From NCBI GenBank assembly GCA_950295325.1, contig OX485803.1, positions 69,145,554-69,209,553 of the forward strand: a stretch of 64,000 bases of DNA, given 5' to 3'. The notes beneath the pieces were generated by a model. It had not been told where the DNA came from. It did not search any database and saw only the letters and a program-made list of their open reading frames with translations. Origin of the DNA: Polytrichum commune (lineage: Eukaryota; Streptophyta; Polytrichopsida; Polytrichales; Polytrichaceae). Shown piece by piece: positions 23,565-33,202 of this stretch; the first letter of the stretch is position 1; each line of letters opens with the position of its first letter. Made by a program: the position numbers and the translations under genes.

Positions 23565-24009
23565 TACAAGCAAAGCTTCTCTCACTTTGCCTTTCACCTA
23601 CTACGTCTCCACAATGAAAAATGAGAAGCTCTTCATCTTGTGGATGCGGATAGAAATTGTGCACGAGGAGAACGGGAATGCTTGGTCCAGTTTCTCGAAA
23701 TAATATAGAAACGTTTCATACAATGTAGAAAAAATAACCTACATATTCATGGCAAGTGAGGAGTAAAAACTGCACATCATCGTTCTACAAGAAGTTGATC
23801 GAGTTTGAGAAATGTTGACACGTGGCGCTATGCGCGAGTGTGGTTTCACTTATTATTTGGTGGTTTGCATTAATGTCAAAAACCCATGATATAAGGGAGA
23901 GAAATGTGACAATAAGAAAGAGATTTGAACTGAAAACATTTGTTTATTAGAGGAGTGACATATGGAGGTTGATATTATGGAGTTTAGGGTGTATCTTGGC
24001 ATAAGTGAT
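23565..24009. other. No gene recognised
   Basis: Flank between the array-bearing element and the pogo-like element. Its right part (about 23940-24009) belongs to the 3' flank of F-box gene 1, because CCAAGATACACC matches the duplicate at 15396-15420. Confidence 0.4.
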
Positions 24010-24011
24010 TA

Positions 24012-24670
24012 CAGTAATGTCCCACTTAAGTACACACCCGGTTTAAGTACGCATCCCGGTTAAGTGCGCAATTTTATTGACAAAAATTAGGGTTCATACT
24101 TTATTGTTTGAACATGTCATGTAGAGTCATTTGTTGCATATGCATGAATTTTTAACACTTGACATTCAAAATCAGTTTGTAAATGTTTTGCTGAAACGTC
24201 TCAAACGATTGTCGCAGTTCATCATACATATGCCCAACTTCCGTTTGAACATCAGAGGAAAGCAATTGGTCTTTGATGTCGAGGACAGTGATGTGTAGAG
24301 CTTCAAAGCCTTTGAAATCGGTAGCACTTTTAAATTCACCAAATGTCTTGATAGGCTGGATTTCATCATCGATAGGCGGTTCTTCTTTAATTCACATCAT
24401 TTCCAGAACTTCATCAACATCCTCATCATAACAACACAACATTCTTCATTGTTTGCATCATCGAATGCTGCCTGCTTGCTCGGTGCGTTCGGCTTGCTCA
24501 ACTTTGCAATGATTTCACATTGTTGGGCTTTAATCAAGTGGGTTATCTCAGGTTTCATCCGTTTCTTGTCACAATTCATTGAATCAAAGGGTTTAGAAAT
24601 TGATGAGTAAAGTACGCACCTACCAACTAAGTGTCCGGTTCAAAGTGCGTACTTAAGCGGGAGATTACTG
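24012..24670 (-). mobile_element. Pogo/Tigger-like element remnant, copy 1
   Basis: Ends are CAGTAATGTCCCACTTAAGT and, inverted, CAGTAATCTCCCGCTTAAGT; the left flank is TA and the right flank CA (probably a mutated TA). The minus-strand interior encodes pieces such as FKGFEALH, DIKDQLLSSDVQTEVGHMYD and, near the end, MTLHDMF. This suits the C-terminal tail of a pogo-type transposase, though the catalytic domain is gone. It is inserted in the 3' flank of F-box gene 1: the duplicate at 15384 shows the unoccupied site. Confidence 0.7.
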
Positions 24671-24760
24671 CACAACATAGCTAAAATCGTCCATTTTGCG
24701 CCCACTTACCTAACGACTATAAATGTTTAACTTTGTCTGACAAACTAGGGCTGGGGATGT

Positions 24761-26701
24761 CTAAATTCCAACTCTTGTGCGAAAATCAGGTGCAAATGTG
24801 AACAACAATGGGTTGAGGCTATGGAACAACTTCTCCCCTCCCTTGCAACTACTCATGACAGGTGAAGGAGGGAGCTCGAAATGACCACCGTTGCGGATGT
24901 CATGCACCTTGCCTGTATGCTCTATTGTATCAAAAATACACAGCTTTCCTGCTCCAAAGCCTACACATGCATACTGAGGGTAAACTAACAGGCCACGGCC
25001 TCCGGTCTTCTTGTCCCTCACCACATGCTTCCATCTGCACATGGATTCTCCAGCTGTGTTCTCAAGTTTGTAAATTCGGTGCTCCACAGCCCGACCGTTC
25101 TCGTGCTCTGAGAAAAGGTAGACTTCACCATCACACTCCACCAGTTGTGAGTTGGCATTTCCTGGAGCGGGTAATGGGCACCGCCAGTCTGACAACCAAT
25201 CACCAGCTGCTACGTCAAATGCCACCACACCTTTCCCAGATCCATCTTCCAGGAATGAAATGCAGTATAAGATTCCATTTATGCAAACTCCTGTCTGGTA
25301 CTCGTTCAAGCCGAACTCCAACCCAGGCATGTCACCAGTCACTTCCCATTGTGATGTGAGTGAGTCGAACACCTCAGTTTTCCTTGAGAGATTAACATCG
25401 TGTCCTTCGGTAGTCATCATCCCCGAGCTCCCAGCAACAATTACTTTGTACGAGTTTTTCTTTGGATCGGTCAACAGGTGCATGAGCACTGGATTTCTTC
25501 GAAAATTGAGAGGTGGCAAAATCCTGCGGCATTGTGTCATCGGGTTGCAAACCACCAGCTCCTCTTCGTTGTGGAGAGATTTGGAGACATTTGCACATAA
25601 AAGCCCACTGCTTGCAGAGACAAGGTAATCTTTGAACAGATCCACATCTGGTGGTGGGAGGCAGCTAAGAGTCGGCAGTGGCCTCCATTCATTCAAGACC
25701 AAATCAAACCCTGACCACTGTAAAGGTCCATCTTTAACATAAAAATGTAAACAAGCTAACAAACCTTCTGTGCAGGGTCCTTCTCGAGAGGATAGAAATG
25801 CTGGACTTTCTATAACATTTTTCATTCCTCTCGATACCAATTTCGCTTGGAAAAGATGCTCATACTTGAGCTTCTTGAGAACAAGTCCTTGAATGTCGTC
25901 TGGAAGCAACTCCCATGAATTGAGCTCCCTAACCTCAGATGAGCTCCCATGATCCTTACCCTTGCATGGATTAACCTCATTACCGAATGTGGGAATGCCA
26001 AGAAAGATATTGGGATCGCACAACAAATCTTCAACATGCTTCAGGGCACCCACAGCCCAATTCGCTGAAGAATCTTGGAAGGGTAGTGTCATGTCCTGAT
26101 GATATGTAGTTTCGGATTGCTGCTCCAAAGTCATGTCAAGTGTTCGACTATTTGCTGATGAACACATAGCACCATTGGCATTGCAACGTTTCCCACCTGC
26201 AAAACATGATGTTTGGCTTTCAACAAGCTCTCCGTAGACTTGAATGACGTTGTAATCTGCTCCTGTAATATTCCTAGGCATCGAATTAGGCATACCTAGA
26301 TGTGATCCATTGCCATTCGCCTCATGGAGGTGATCAGCGCCCAGGCGTTTCTGCTGAGATTGCGGACAAGTGTTGTCGGTTGACAATTTAGCAACTGAGA
26401 TGGAGAGAAATTGATGAATTGTCTTCATGTGATCCTGCCGTAATTTGTTCGCCAGCGTATGCCGTATCTTAGGGTCGTCAACGCCACATTCCATGTCAAT
26501 GACCTCTTCATCTTGCAAAAAAGATGTAAATTGGGTCTCAGTCTTTTTGAGGCGTTTTGATAGATGTGATGCATTGGAGGCATCGGGGCAGTGCATTCGC
26601 GATCGCAAAATTGTGTAATTTTCCCATGTGGGTATGCCGCAAGGAGTTTGTGAAGATCTGGTGAGAATACAGTTACACCAAATTAATTTACATCCTTGCA
26701 C
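24761..26701 (-). CDS. F-box protein with beta-propeller-like C-terminal domain (gene 1)
   Basis: A single open frame of 646 codons. The N-terminal third (1-260) is polar and has a basic patch (SKRLKK). The F-box lies at about 262-305 (LLPDDIQGLVLKKLKYEHLF). The remainder resembles the kelch/F-box-associated region of plant proteins of the At5g15710 type: WSGFDLVLNEWRPLPTL, LVVCNPMTQ, AGSSGM, RKTEVFDSLTSQWEVTGDMP, GVCINGILYC and LCIFDTIEHTG. Such proteins act as substrate receptors of SCF ubiquitin ligases. No substrate can be inferred. The start is uncertain: the first ATG (26701) may lie in a spliced-out leader, because CTCACCAG at about 26660 looks like an acceptor, and the next in-frame ATG is residue 36. 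The closest relative in the window is the gene at 33203-34960; the two share most of the C-terminal 370 residues but little N-terminal sequence. Confidence 0.88.
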   Translation of the reverse strand: MQGCKLIWCNCILTRSSQTPCGIPTWENYTILRSRMHCPDASNASHLSKRLKKTETQFTSFLQDEEVIDMECGVDDPKIRHTLANKLRQDHMKTIHQFLSISVAKLSTDNTCPQSQQKRLGADHLHEANGNGSHLGMPNSMPRNITGADYNVIQVYGELVESQTSCFAGGKRCNANGAMCSSANSRTLDMTLEQQSETTYHQDMTLPFQDSSANWAVGALKHVEDLLCDPNIFLGIPTFGNEVNPCKGKDHGSSSEVRELNSWELLPDDIQGLVLKKLKYEHLFQAKLVSRGMKNVIESPAFLSSREGPCTEGLLACLHFYVKDGPLQWSGFDLVLNEWRPLPTLSCLPPPDVDLFKDYLVSASSGLLCANVSKSLHNEEELVVCNPMTQCRRILPPLNFRRNPVLMHLLTDPKKNSYKVIVAGSSGMMTTEGHDVNLSRKTEVFDSLTSQWEVTGDMPGLEFGLNEYQTGVCINGILYCISFLEDGSGKGVVAFDVAAGDWLSDWRCPLPAPGNANSQLVECDGEVYLFSEHENGRAVEHRIYKLENTAGESMCRWKHVVRDKKTGGRGLLVYPQYACVGFGAGKLCIFDTIEHTGKVHDIRNGGHFELPPSPVMSSCKGGEKLFHSLNPLLFTFAPDFRTRVGI

Positions 26702-28741
26702 TGAATTTTTGTATTAATAAAACTAGAATGTTTAACCCGGTGAATTATAAACCTTAATTAAGAGGTGCTTGGTGACCACGCACGAACCGGGGCACGAACA
26801 AGGACTCATCACACACGCACGCAAGATTTGCACTGGCTTCTGATCCCTACTGCACTTCAAATTCATATCCTGATGTCATTCTCACCTCCTTTTCTTCAAT
26901 GGGTGAGCTGGTCGACGGGATCTTGGTAATGGTGAATCTGCTAACTCCATGATCGAGTGTTCTGGCAAAATGTGAATTGATTTAACTGCACGATGCAAAA
27001 ACCAAATCATCTTGCTGTCAATCATCTAATTGACTCTCCTTTTAAACTCGAAGCATAATTCTCAACATCAACGACTTCAACGCTCTGTTTAAGTCGTCAG
27101 ATGTTTCGACGCAAATCTAACGGAGTACACTGTTTGGGTGGGTCAGAAAGAGTAACTGAGAATGGTACAGCCAACCTCACATGTTTGCAAATTAACGACT
27201 AGCAATGAAGGTGAACTTATACTACTATCGAACTGGACAACAAACTTTCAAATTGGAAATTACCGTACCTGCCACATGCACTAGATTAGCCGCTGTAGCA
27301 GTAAGTTTGAAATCTTCGTGTCAATTGCTACTGGGATGTGGTAACCAATCATGCTACACATATACGAAGAATGTCTCCAGTGTCGAGTCCATCTTATAAT
27401 CTGAACGAACAGCTGCAACCTTGTGGTGTGTATCACAGACGGCACATCACTGATCTGCTCCGCAAATCTGCTCTTTTCAATGTTGCCCAGATATGGCTTA
27501 TATAAGTTGCATATGTCTGTAATTTGACCGAGTGCAGACAGCAGGTGGCCAAGTAATTAATGTCTCACGGGCAGCTTATTCAATTCATCTGTCTGTGGCG
27601 GTATGTCGGATTTGTGATGAGGCTTGGCCTAATGTGATAGCATATATTTTGAATGAAGTGTTTGAATATCAGAGTACTACATTAAGTTACATGAGCACTA
27701 TTATACAGTCTAACTGCCACAGGTTGCATCATGTCACCTGCAGTAAGCTCATTTCTTGCAGCTCAAGCTGTTTACATTGTTTGAATCACCAACTTGTCAA
27801 GTTGAGAAGACTTGGAGCTCTAGTGAGATTGAGCAATTTGACCCTGAGGGCCTCTCAAACCATCTTTTGGACTATTTTCATAAGCATGGAGTATCTAACA
27901 GTTCGTGATCGATACGTCTCCGAATATATTTCACAACCCCGTGGATTATATCATACTAGTGTATGTTTGCAAGAAGATCGATGTACGTCTTTGCCCTCTT
28001 TTGGATTACATTGAGGTAGATATGACTTCCACATAGCATGTTACACAATCCAAAACTGGCAGTATTCCTTGAGGCTTGTATCTTCACATGGCATTTTACT
28101 TTACGTGGTTCAGTGTACTACTGTTGAAACCAGCTCTACTTGGTGGTATGCCAACATAAATGTCTTGGATTGTACTGTTCTTCCACGGGCAGAGTGTCCG
28201 TAATTCCATTTCTCAGTGAAAACCCTTAGGATCCCATACCCTGTGTGTAGTGTTGTTCAACCCTTAACAACTTCCGCTCCTCATGGAACACTTAATTACA
28301 GACCAATTGATGTATCTTCCACTCCAAACTAGATAAATTTAGCCCACAACTGAAAGTACAAGATGAGATTCTTTGACGGCACGACAAGAATAACTGTCAA
28401 TATGTCTGCAGCCCGAGAGCTTACAAACTTGTCTGGCATTCTACCTCGACAAGTCGTCAACTGAACACTTGCTCTCTATAGACGTCCCCGACAGTTCCCG
28501 CCTAGCTTGCTACACGCATCTACATATCTCAGTTTGCAGCCCAAGCATGCCAATTTACCTCCAAGACTGCAGTCTGCTTGTCTTCCTCAAGTGCACATGT
28601 ACTAAAATAGACAGGCGCAAGAGGCCATACAGCGGTGAGTGCAGACATATCGACAGGGAATTCAAGGGCAGCCCACACATGCTACAAACGGCGGTTCGAA
28701 GCGGATGTTCGGTAAAGCCTCCGCTCCAGCTGGGGCGGCTC
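26702..28741. other. Upstream region of F-box gene 1, no gene recognised
   Basis: Contains the presumed promoter and leader of the minus-strand F-box gene. Plus-strand frames of 160 codons (27532-28014) and 102 codons (28469-28777) are open but show no domain, no duplicate in the window and no codon pattern like the real genes. I regard them as chance. Confidence 0.4.
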
Positions 28742-28752
28742 GGTGTGACCCT

Positions 28753-28981
28753 ATGTCCAGGAAGAACCGGCGGTTAGTTGCAGATGAACCGGTTGAGTTT
28801 GAGAAATGACCGGTTGAAGTTCAAGACTGCAGGAAATTTACCGGTCATTTTTAGAGGAATCTATAGAATATACCTCAAATTAATAAAGAAAAACCGGAAG
28901 ATGTCAGCATGTAACCGGTTGGATTTAGAATCAGAATCACTAGCATCTTGACGGAGTATGTCCAAAAACTTCCCGGGGATT
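28753..28981 (+). mobile_element. Mutator-like MITE, copy 2, with 11-bp target duplication
   Basis: 229 bp flanked by GGTGTGACCCT (28742-28752) and GGTGTGGCCCT (28982-28992), one mismatch in eleven. The interior shares GAAGTTCAAGACTGCAGG, ACCGGTCATTTTTAGAGGAA and ATGTAACCGGTTGGA with the other copies. A duplication of this length suits Mutator-like transposons. No coding frame. Confidence 0.82.
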
Positions 28982-29144
28982 GGTGTGGCCCTGCACTAGC
29001 ATGCCCTCCAGCGGAAAAGGCTAAATCCCCTATAGTAACGCACAACTGGCTTGGGCGTGGTAATTGTGGCACGTGGGTCCCGTGGTGGTGCCTGGCCCAT
29101 TGTACCCACCGGGTAACAAATACGGTCGTAACTCGCTGACGCCT

Positions 29145-29228
29145 GGGACATTGCGCAGTGTCCCGAACCCGAGTAGCCGGAACATTGCGCAATGTCCTGA
29201 ACCGGAGTCACCGGAACACTACAAGGCC
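29145..29228. repeat. 34-bp tandem repeat with palindromic core
   Basis: Two full units (29145-29178, 29179-29212) and a partial third. The core GGACATTGCGCAATGTCC is a perfect palindrome in unit 2 (read across the unit start with one mismatch). The surroundings (28993-29260) are GC-rich compared with the flanks. No gene is recognised. Confidence 0.6.
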
Positions 29229-29261
29229 GGAACACTAATGTGTGTGGGCATGGCTAGGCAT

Positions 29262-29515
29262 GGTTGCTTGACTACAAATCCCATATTGAGTGCACTTCAC
29301 CTTCAAGATTTAAAATCCAATATATATGTGCACTTCCAATTAATAAATATGTAATTGATTGGGATTTCATTCCGAAAGTGAAACATCATAAATCAAGCAC
29401 GTAATTAACTTGGAAGTCAAAAACATTACAAAATCCTCGTTAACATTGAGGTTATAATTTTTGTGACTTACCATTTGAAATTGTCTTTGTCATTCTAAAA
29501 TGACACTTACATTAG
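29262..29515 (-). mobile_element. Repeat end with small conserved frame, copy 3 (frameshifted)
   Basis: About 250 bp matches 40985-41222 and the reverse complement of 45757-45980, for example AACTTGGAAGTCAAAAACAT and GATTTCATTCCGAAAGTG. The small minus-strand frame that is open in the other two copies is broken here after NGKSQK. Confidence 0.75.
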
Positions 29516-31018
29516 ACTGTGTGTTGATTTAATATTTATATATTATGATATTTTAGGTAATGCCATCTACTTTCACAAGTTTTCATTCGATTTAATATTC
29601 TTGGAGTATCTTGTTCAAGTACATGATATTGATTTGTGTTGTGATGCATATTGTTATTGTAGCCATATTTTGTATTAGGTTATATTTTAAAATATTAGGG
29701 ATTCACATAGTCCATATTCTATGACTACATATAAAAATTAATTATAAAATGAATAATTATGTATTAAATTCATTGTCATGTTGCAAAAAAAAATTCTCTT
29801 TATAAAGCTACTTATATTGAACTATAGTGTCATGTTGACAATGAGTGGACTTGACATTTTCAGCCTTCAAGCAATAATGCAACAATTTACCAATAATGTA
29901 GGTGAGAATGAGTAAGATAAACAATGTAGAATATTTCCAAGATAGGTTAAAGGACCAAGCTAAATAAAAATCTCGGGGAGGTCACTGCCTCTTATATTAA
30001 TACATACACGTGCACTCAAGACATATTTATCAGAGGGCTATTAAACTTGTAGAAAATATTATAAGGTATGGTATTTTTCAAAATAAAGGTAAATGCTGGT
30101 ATTTTAATGAACCCTATGAATGATTATAATTTTGGGGGGAATCGTTTAAAAACACCCTATTTTACTTATATTGCCAAAGAAAATTAAGAAGAACATTGCA
30201 ATTCAAACAACGCGTTGAAATTTTCCCTCCTGACATGTAGGTAGAGAACATAAACTCCACATTGGATTTGTTGGTTCAGTAATGTTCAAGCCAACCAGCT
30301 TACAAAGTCATTCATCCAAGCTTTTTCAACAAAAAATTACCTCTTTTCATCCACTAGCATAGACCCTACCCTAGGCCCACCACCCCTAGTAATTGTTTCC
30401 ACATTATTTTATATATACTGGCTAGATAAAAGAAGCCATTATATGTGATGGTATTTTACATGTACACATGTTTTACTATTTAAAAACCCCCTATATTATA
30501 TGTACATTTTTTGCAAAATTTATCCACAATGAATATATTGGACCTTATTTTTTATCGCACGTTATTTCTACGGTTTTTGCTAGTGACCTCCCCAAGATGA
30601 AAAGACAAAAATTGAGAAAATATCATCATACTAATAATCTTATAGCATTCTCCACATTGAACAATTGGAATAAATAAAATTCAAGGGGTTTAGGGTAAGA
30701 TTGCATTTTACAAAATTGTGAAGTAATACCTTATAATATAGAATACTAAAATAGGAAAATTGTAAAGAATATATAGGTACAATCAATCTATTTATCTATG
30801 TATATATAAATTCAACTTAACTTGTAATATACCAATACTATAAACTTATACTTGGAATAATATCTCGACATACGCATCTATCTTTTATTCAAGTCCACTC
30901 GATGACAAAGATCCATGAGCTTGTCAATTTCTTCCAAATTCTAATTTCAAGCGAAGAAGTTGGACTTTAAGGTCTTCGAGCCTTTTTATTATTTTCTTTT
31001 TCCATGTCCAAAGTAATT
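29516..31018. other. AT-rich intergenic DNA, no gene recognised
   Basis: Very AT-rich, with many short frames and no motifs or clear inverted ends. It may belong to the interior of the repeat whose end lies at 29262-29515. Confidence 0.4.
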
Positions 31019-31800
31019 TCATGGAGATAGTTCTAAGCTCTGCCTATCACGATGCATTTCCGCAACCAAGGCCATGTGATCATTTGTTAATTTTAGTTTA
31101 GTCTTCTCCATAACTTTGTAGGTGTCCACAAACCTTTCCAATGCCAAAGCTATTAGAGCCCCCTCTTGCATATCAAGACTTCTTTTTTTTCTTACTATTT
31201 TTCTTTTTTGAAATAATCTTAACATCAACATTATTCAGCCTACAAATCCGTTCTCTAGGAAAGTCTGGTGCTACAGGTAGAGGGTTTCTTCAATGACATC
31301 TATATGTTAAGATATGTGTGTGTTATCTAAAATGTTATTAGGAGACATAAACATTGACTCAAGACAACCCCGGAATTGAGGTCTATAACATATCAAATAC
31401 CCTTTTAATGATCCAAATTTACCACATTGGCGACGAAATGTACCTTACTTCCAAGGTCATATGCACTCAACATGCCCGCATTTTTTGGAGTAGCTCCTCA
31501 CAAGTAATCGCATTTGTCATACCATAGCCATTCCGATGGCACCTCTGCAATACCTTAACTACCTTAGCCCATTCATGTTGTGATGATTCTGACACCAATC
31601 AATCTTTAACTAAATGTAGCTAATGGTCCACGCGTGGTCAAAACATTTGTCAAGAATATTGACAATTTCACACCAAGGACACACTTTCAAGTTGTTGTGT
31701 TAATGTGAGTTACATAGATCTCTTTGTAAATTTCGAGCAAAGAGAATAATTGCTCATCTTTCCATCTCACCATTGAACTTGTGGAAGTCTTAGGAGCCGT
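31019..31800 (-). pseudogene. Decayed Myb/SANT-like (trihelix-type) DNA-binding protein
   Basis: The minus strand starts with VRWKDEQLFSLLEIYKEIYV, then, after stops and frame changes, NILDKCFDHAWTISYI, a segment encoding QRCHRNGYGMTNAITCEELL, and finally a basic coiled-coil-like tail (EGALIALALERFVDTYKVME, EMHRDRQSLEL). This order (W-x-D/E-x-x-L helix, second helix, charged C-terminal coil) is that of Myb_DNA-bind_4-type proteins, including the partner protein of Harbinger transposons. Several stop codons interrupt it. I cannot tell a dead host trihelix gene from a transposon ORF, but the abundance of Harbinger-like MITEs around favours the latter. Confidence 0.55.
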
Positions 31801-32249
31801 GATGCAACACAACAAACACATCATTTTAAATCTTAAATATATATCCCAAACTTTGAAGATTAATACTGGGTGAAAATTTCAATGGAACAGTTCGATCTTT
31901 GATTCATTTTTGCCTTCAAGTCAATTACCTAGTTCATAGCAGCTGCTTAGCAAAAGACATGCAATTTTATGTTCTCAGTGAGCAAAGCATCTTGCAAAAA
32001 TAAGCTTTTGATTATTAATCTGATTGTTGCATGATTGCAAACATTGTAGGTCTCAAAACCTGCCTTTGATGTGGAGCTTATGGTTAGCTTTTCTCACCTC
32101 GAAGTTCAAATTCAGGCAGTCGACTGGAAATGGATGCCATTACTTGAATTGTACATAATTTCCTCATGATCACACCTCTCAAATAGCAGTGGGGCTTTAA
32201 GTAGTAATTTTCATGATTAACAGGGATTAACAGGGGTGGAGCTTCTCTC
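31801..32249. other. No gene recognised
   Basis: Between the Myb-like pseudogene and the conserved patch downstream of F-box gene 2. No supported frame or repeat end. Confidence 0.35.
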
Positions 32250-32870
32250 TTGCCAGTGGAGCACAAAGTTGCCATCACAATAAATGAACTAAAATTTTGA
32301 AAAACTTGCATGTGCCCCTCAGCATGCTCGTTTCGCTGGAGCGGGTCGATCGCAACACTGCACTTATACAAGACACCAGAGTGAAGCAGTAAAAATTCTC
32401 AATGCATCCAGGAGAATGAAGACGTATTTTCAGATCTTTGTGCAGTTGTATGTAGTCTTCTTAGGGCCCTGTACCATGCTCAAGGACACGGAGATTGTGT
32501 ATATAAAAAACAAGATGCTATTTTACAATAAGTGTCAATTTGTCATGCACAAATGTGTGATATGAAGTGGGCTCGTGCATATTGTGAGCAAACGTGGAGA
32601 CATGCCTGCATCTATTTAATGACATCAAATCTGGCAATGAAGACGTTTAACATACAAATTGCGTGAGTCTGAACAGAGGATGAAGAGAGATAATATATGC
32701 AACTGACCTGCGAAAGGATAACTGAGTCTTGATCACGGAAACTTCACATTCAGCAACATACTTGACATGCGGTGTTCTGGCAACAGGGTCACGAGTGTCA
32801 GATTGACAGTCTAAGAATTTTAAGGATGCTTCAACAGGTTTGTATTGACAACCAAATTCTGTTTGTTTGG
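32250..32870 (-). other. Possible exons of an unrecognised gene or 3' portion of the F-box 2 locus
   Basis: Two minus-strand pieces look coding. One, 32250-32371, includes VAIDPLQRNEHAEGH and is conserved with mostly silent changes at 19672-19760. The other, about 32716-32865, reads FGCQYKPVEASLKFLDCQSD...CEVSVIKTQLSF between an acceptor-like CAAACAG and a donor-like CGCAG/GTCAGT. They are not part of the F-box reading frame, which stops at 33203. I do not recognise the product. Confidence 0.35.
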
Positions 32871-33202
32871 ACATAGCATTCTATCGAGTTCAAAGAGATC
32901 AACTTTCCTCTTACGAGCAAAGGCTTCAAGTGAAACTGCTAGCAACATAGAGTGAAATTTGAAGTTTAACAACAAAGCATGACATAATCCGAGGCACAGT
33001 CGTACTGTTAATTGATCGTATGTCTCACACTGACATGGAGTACGATCAGAAATGTACAGGTGTGTGATTCTAAGAATCTCTACTATAAACCCAACATAAA
33101 TCAGTTTGCAGCTGCAGATATGTTTGTAATCATGGAAGAGCGTCTGAATGAGTTCCATACAAGAGGTTTTTTTTAATTCCAAATTCTGGGGATTGTATAC
33201 AT

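Noticed and set aside
24862..25628. Plus-strand frames of 158-165 codons
   Set aside because: They lie antisense within the F-box gene 1 frame and are shadows of its codon pattern.
27532..28014. 160-codon open frame on the plus strand upstream of F-box gene 1
   Set aside because: No domain, no duplicate, no splice context and overlap with the presumed promoter; a chance open frame is likely.
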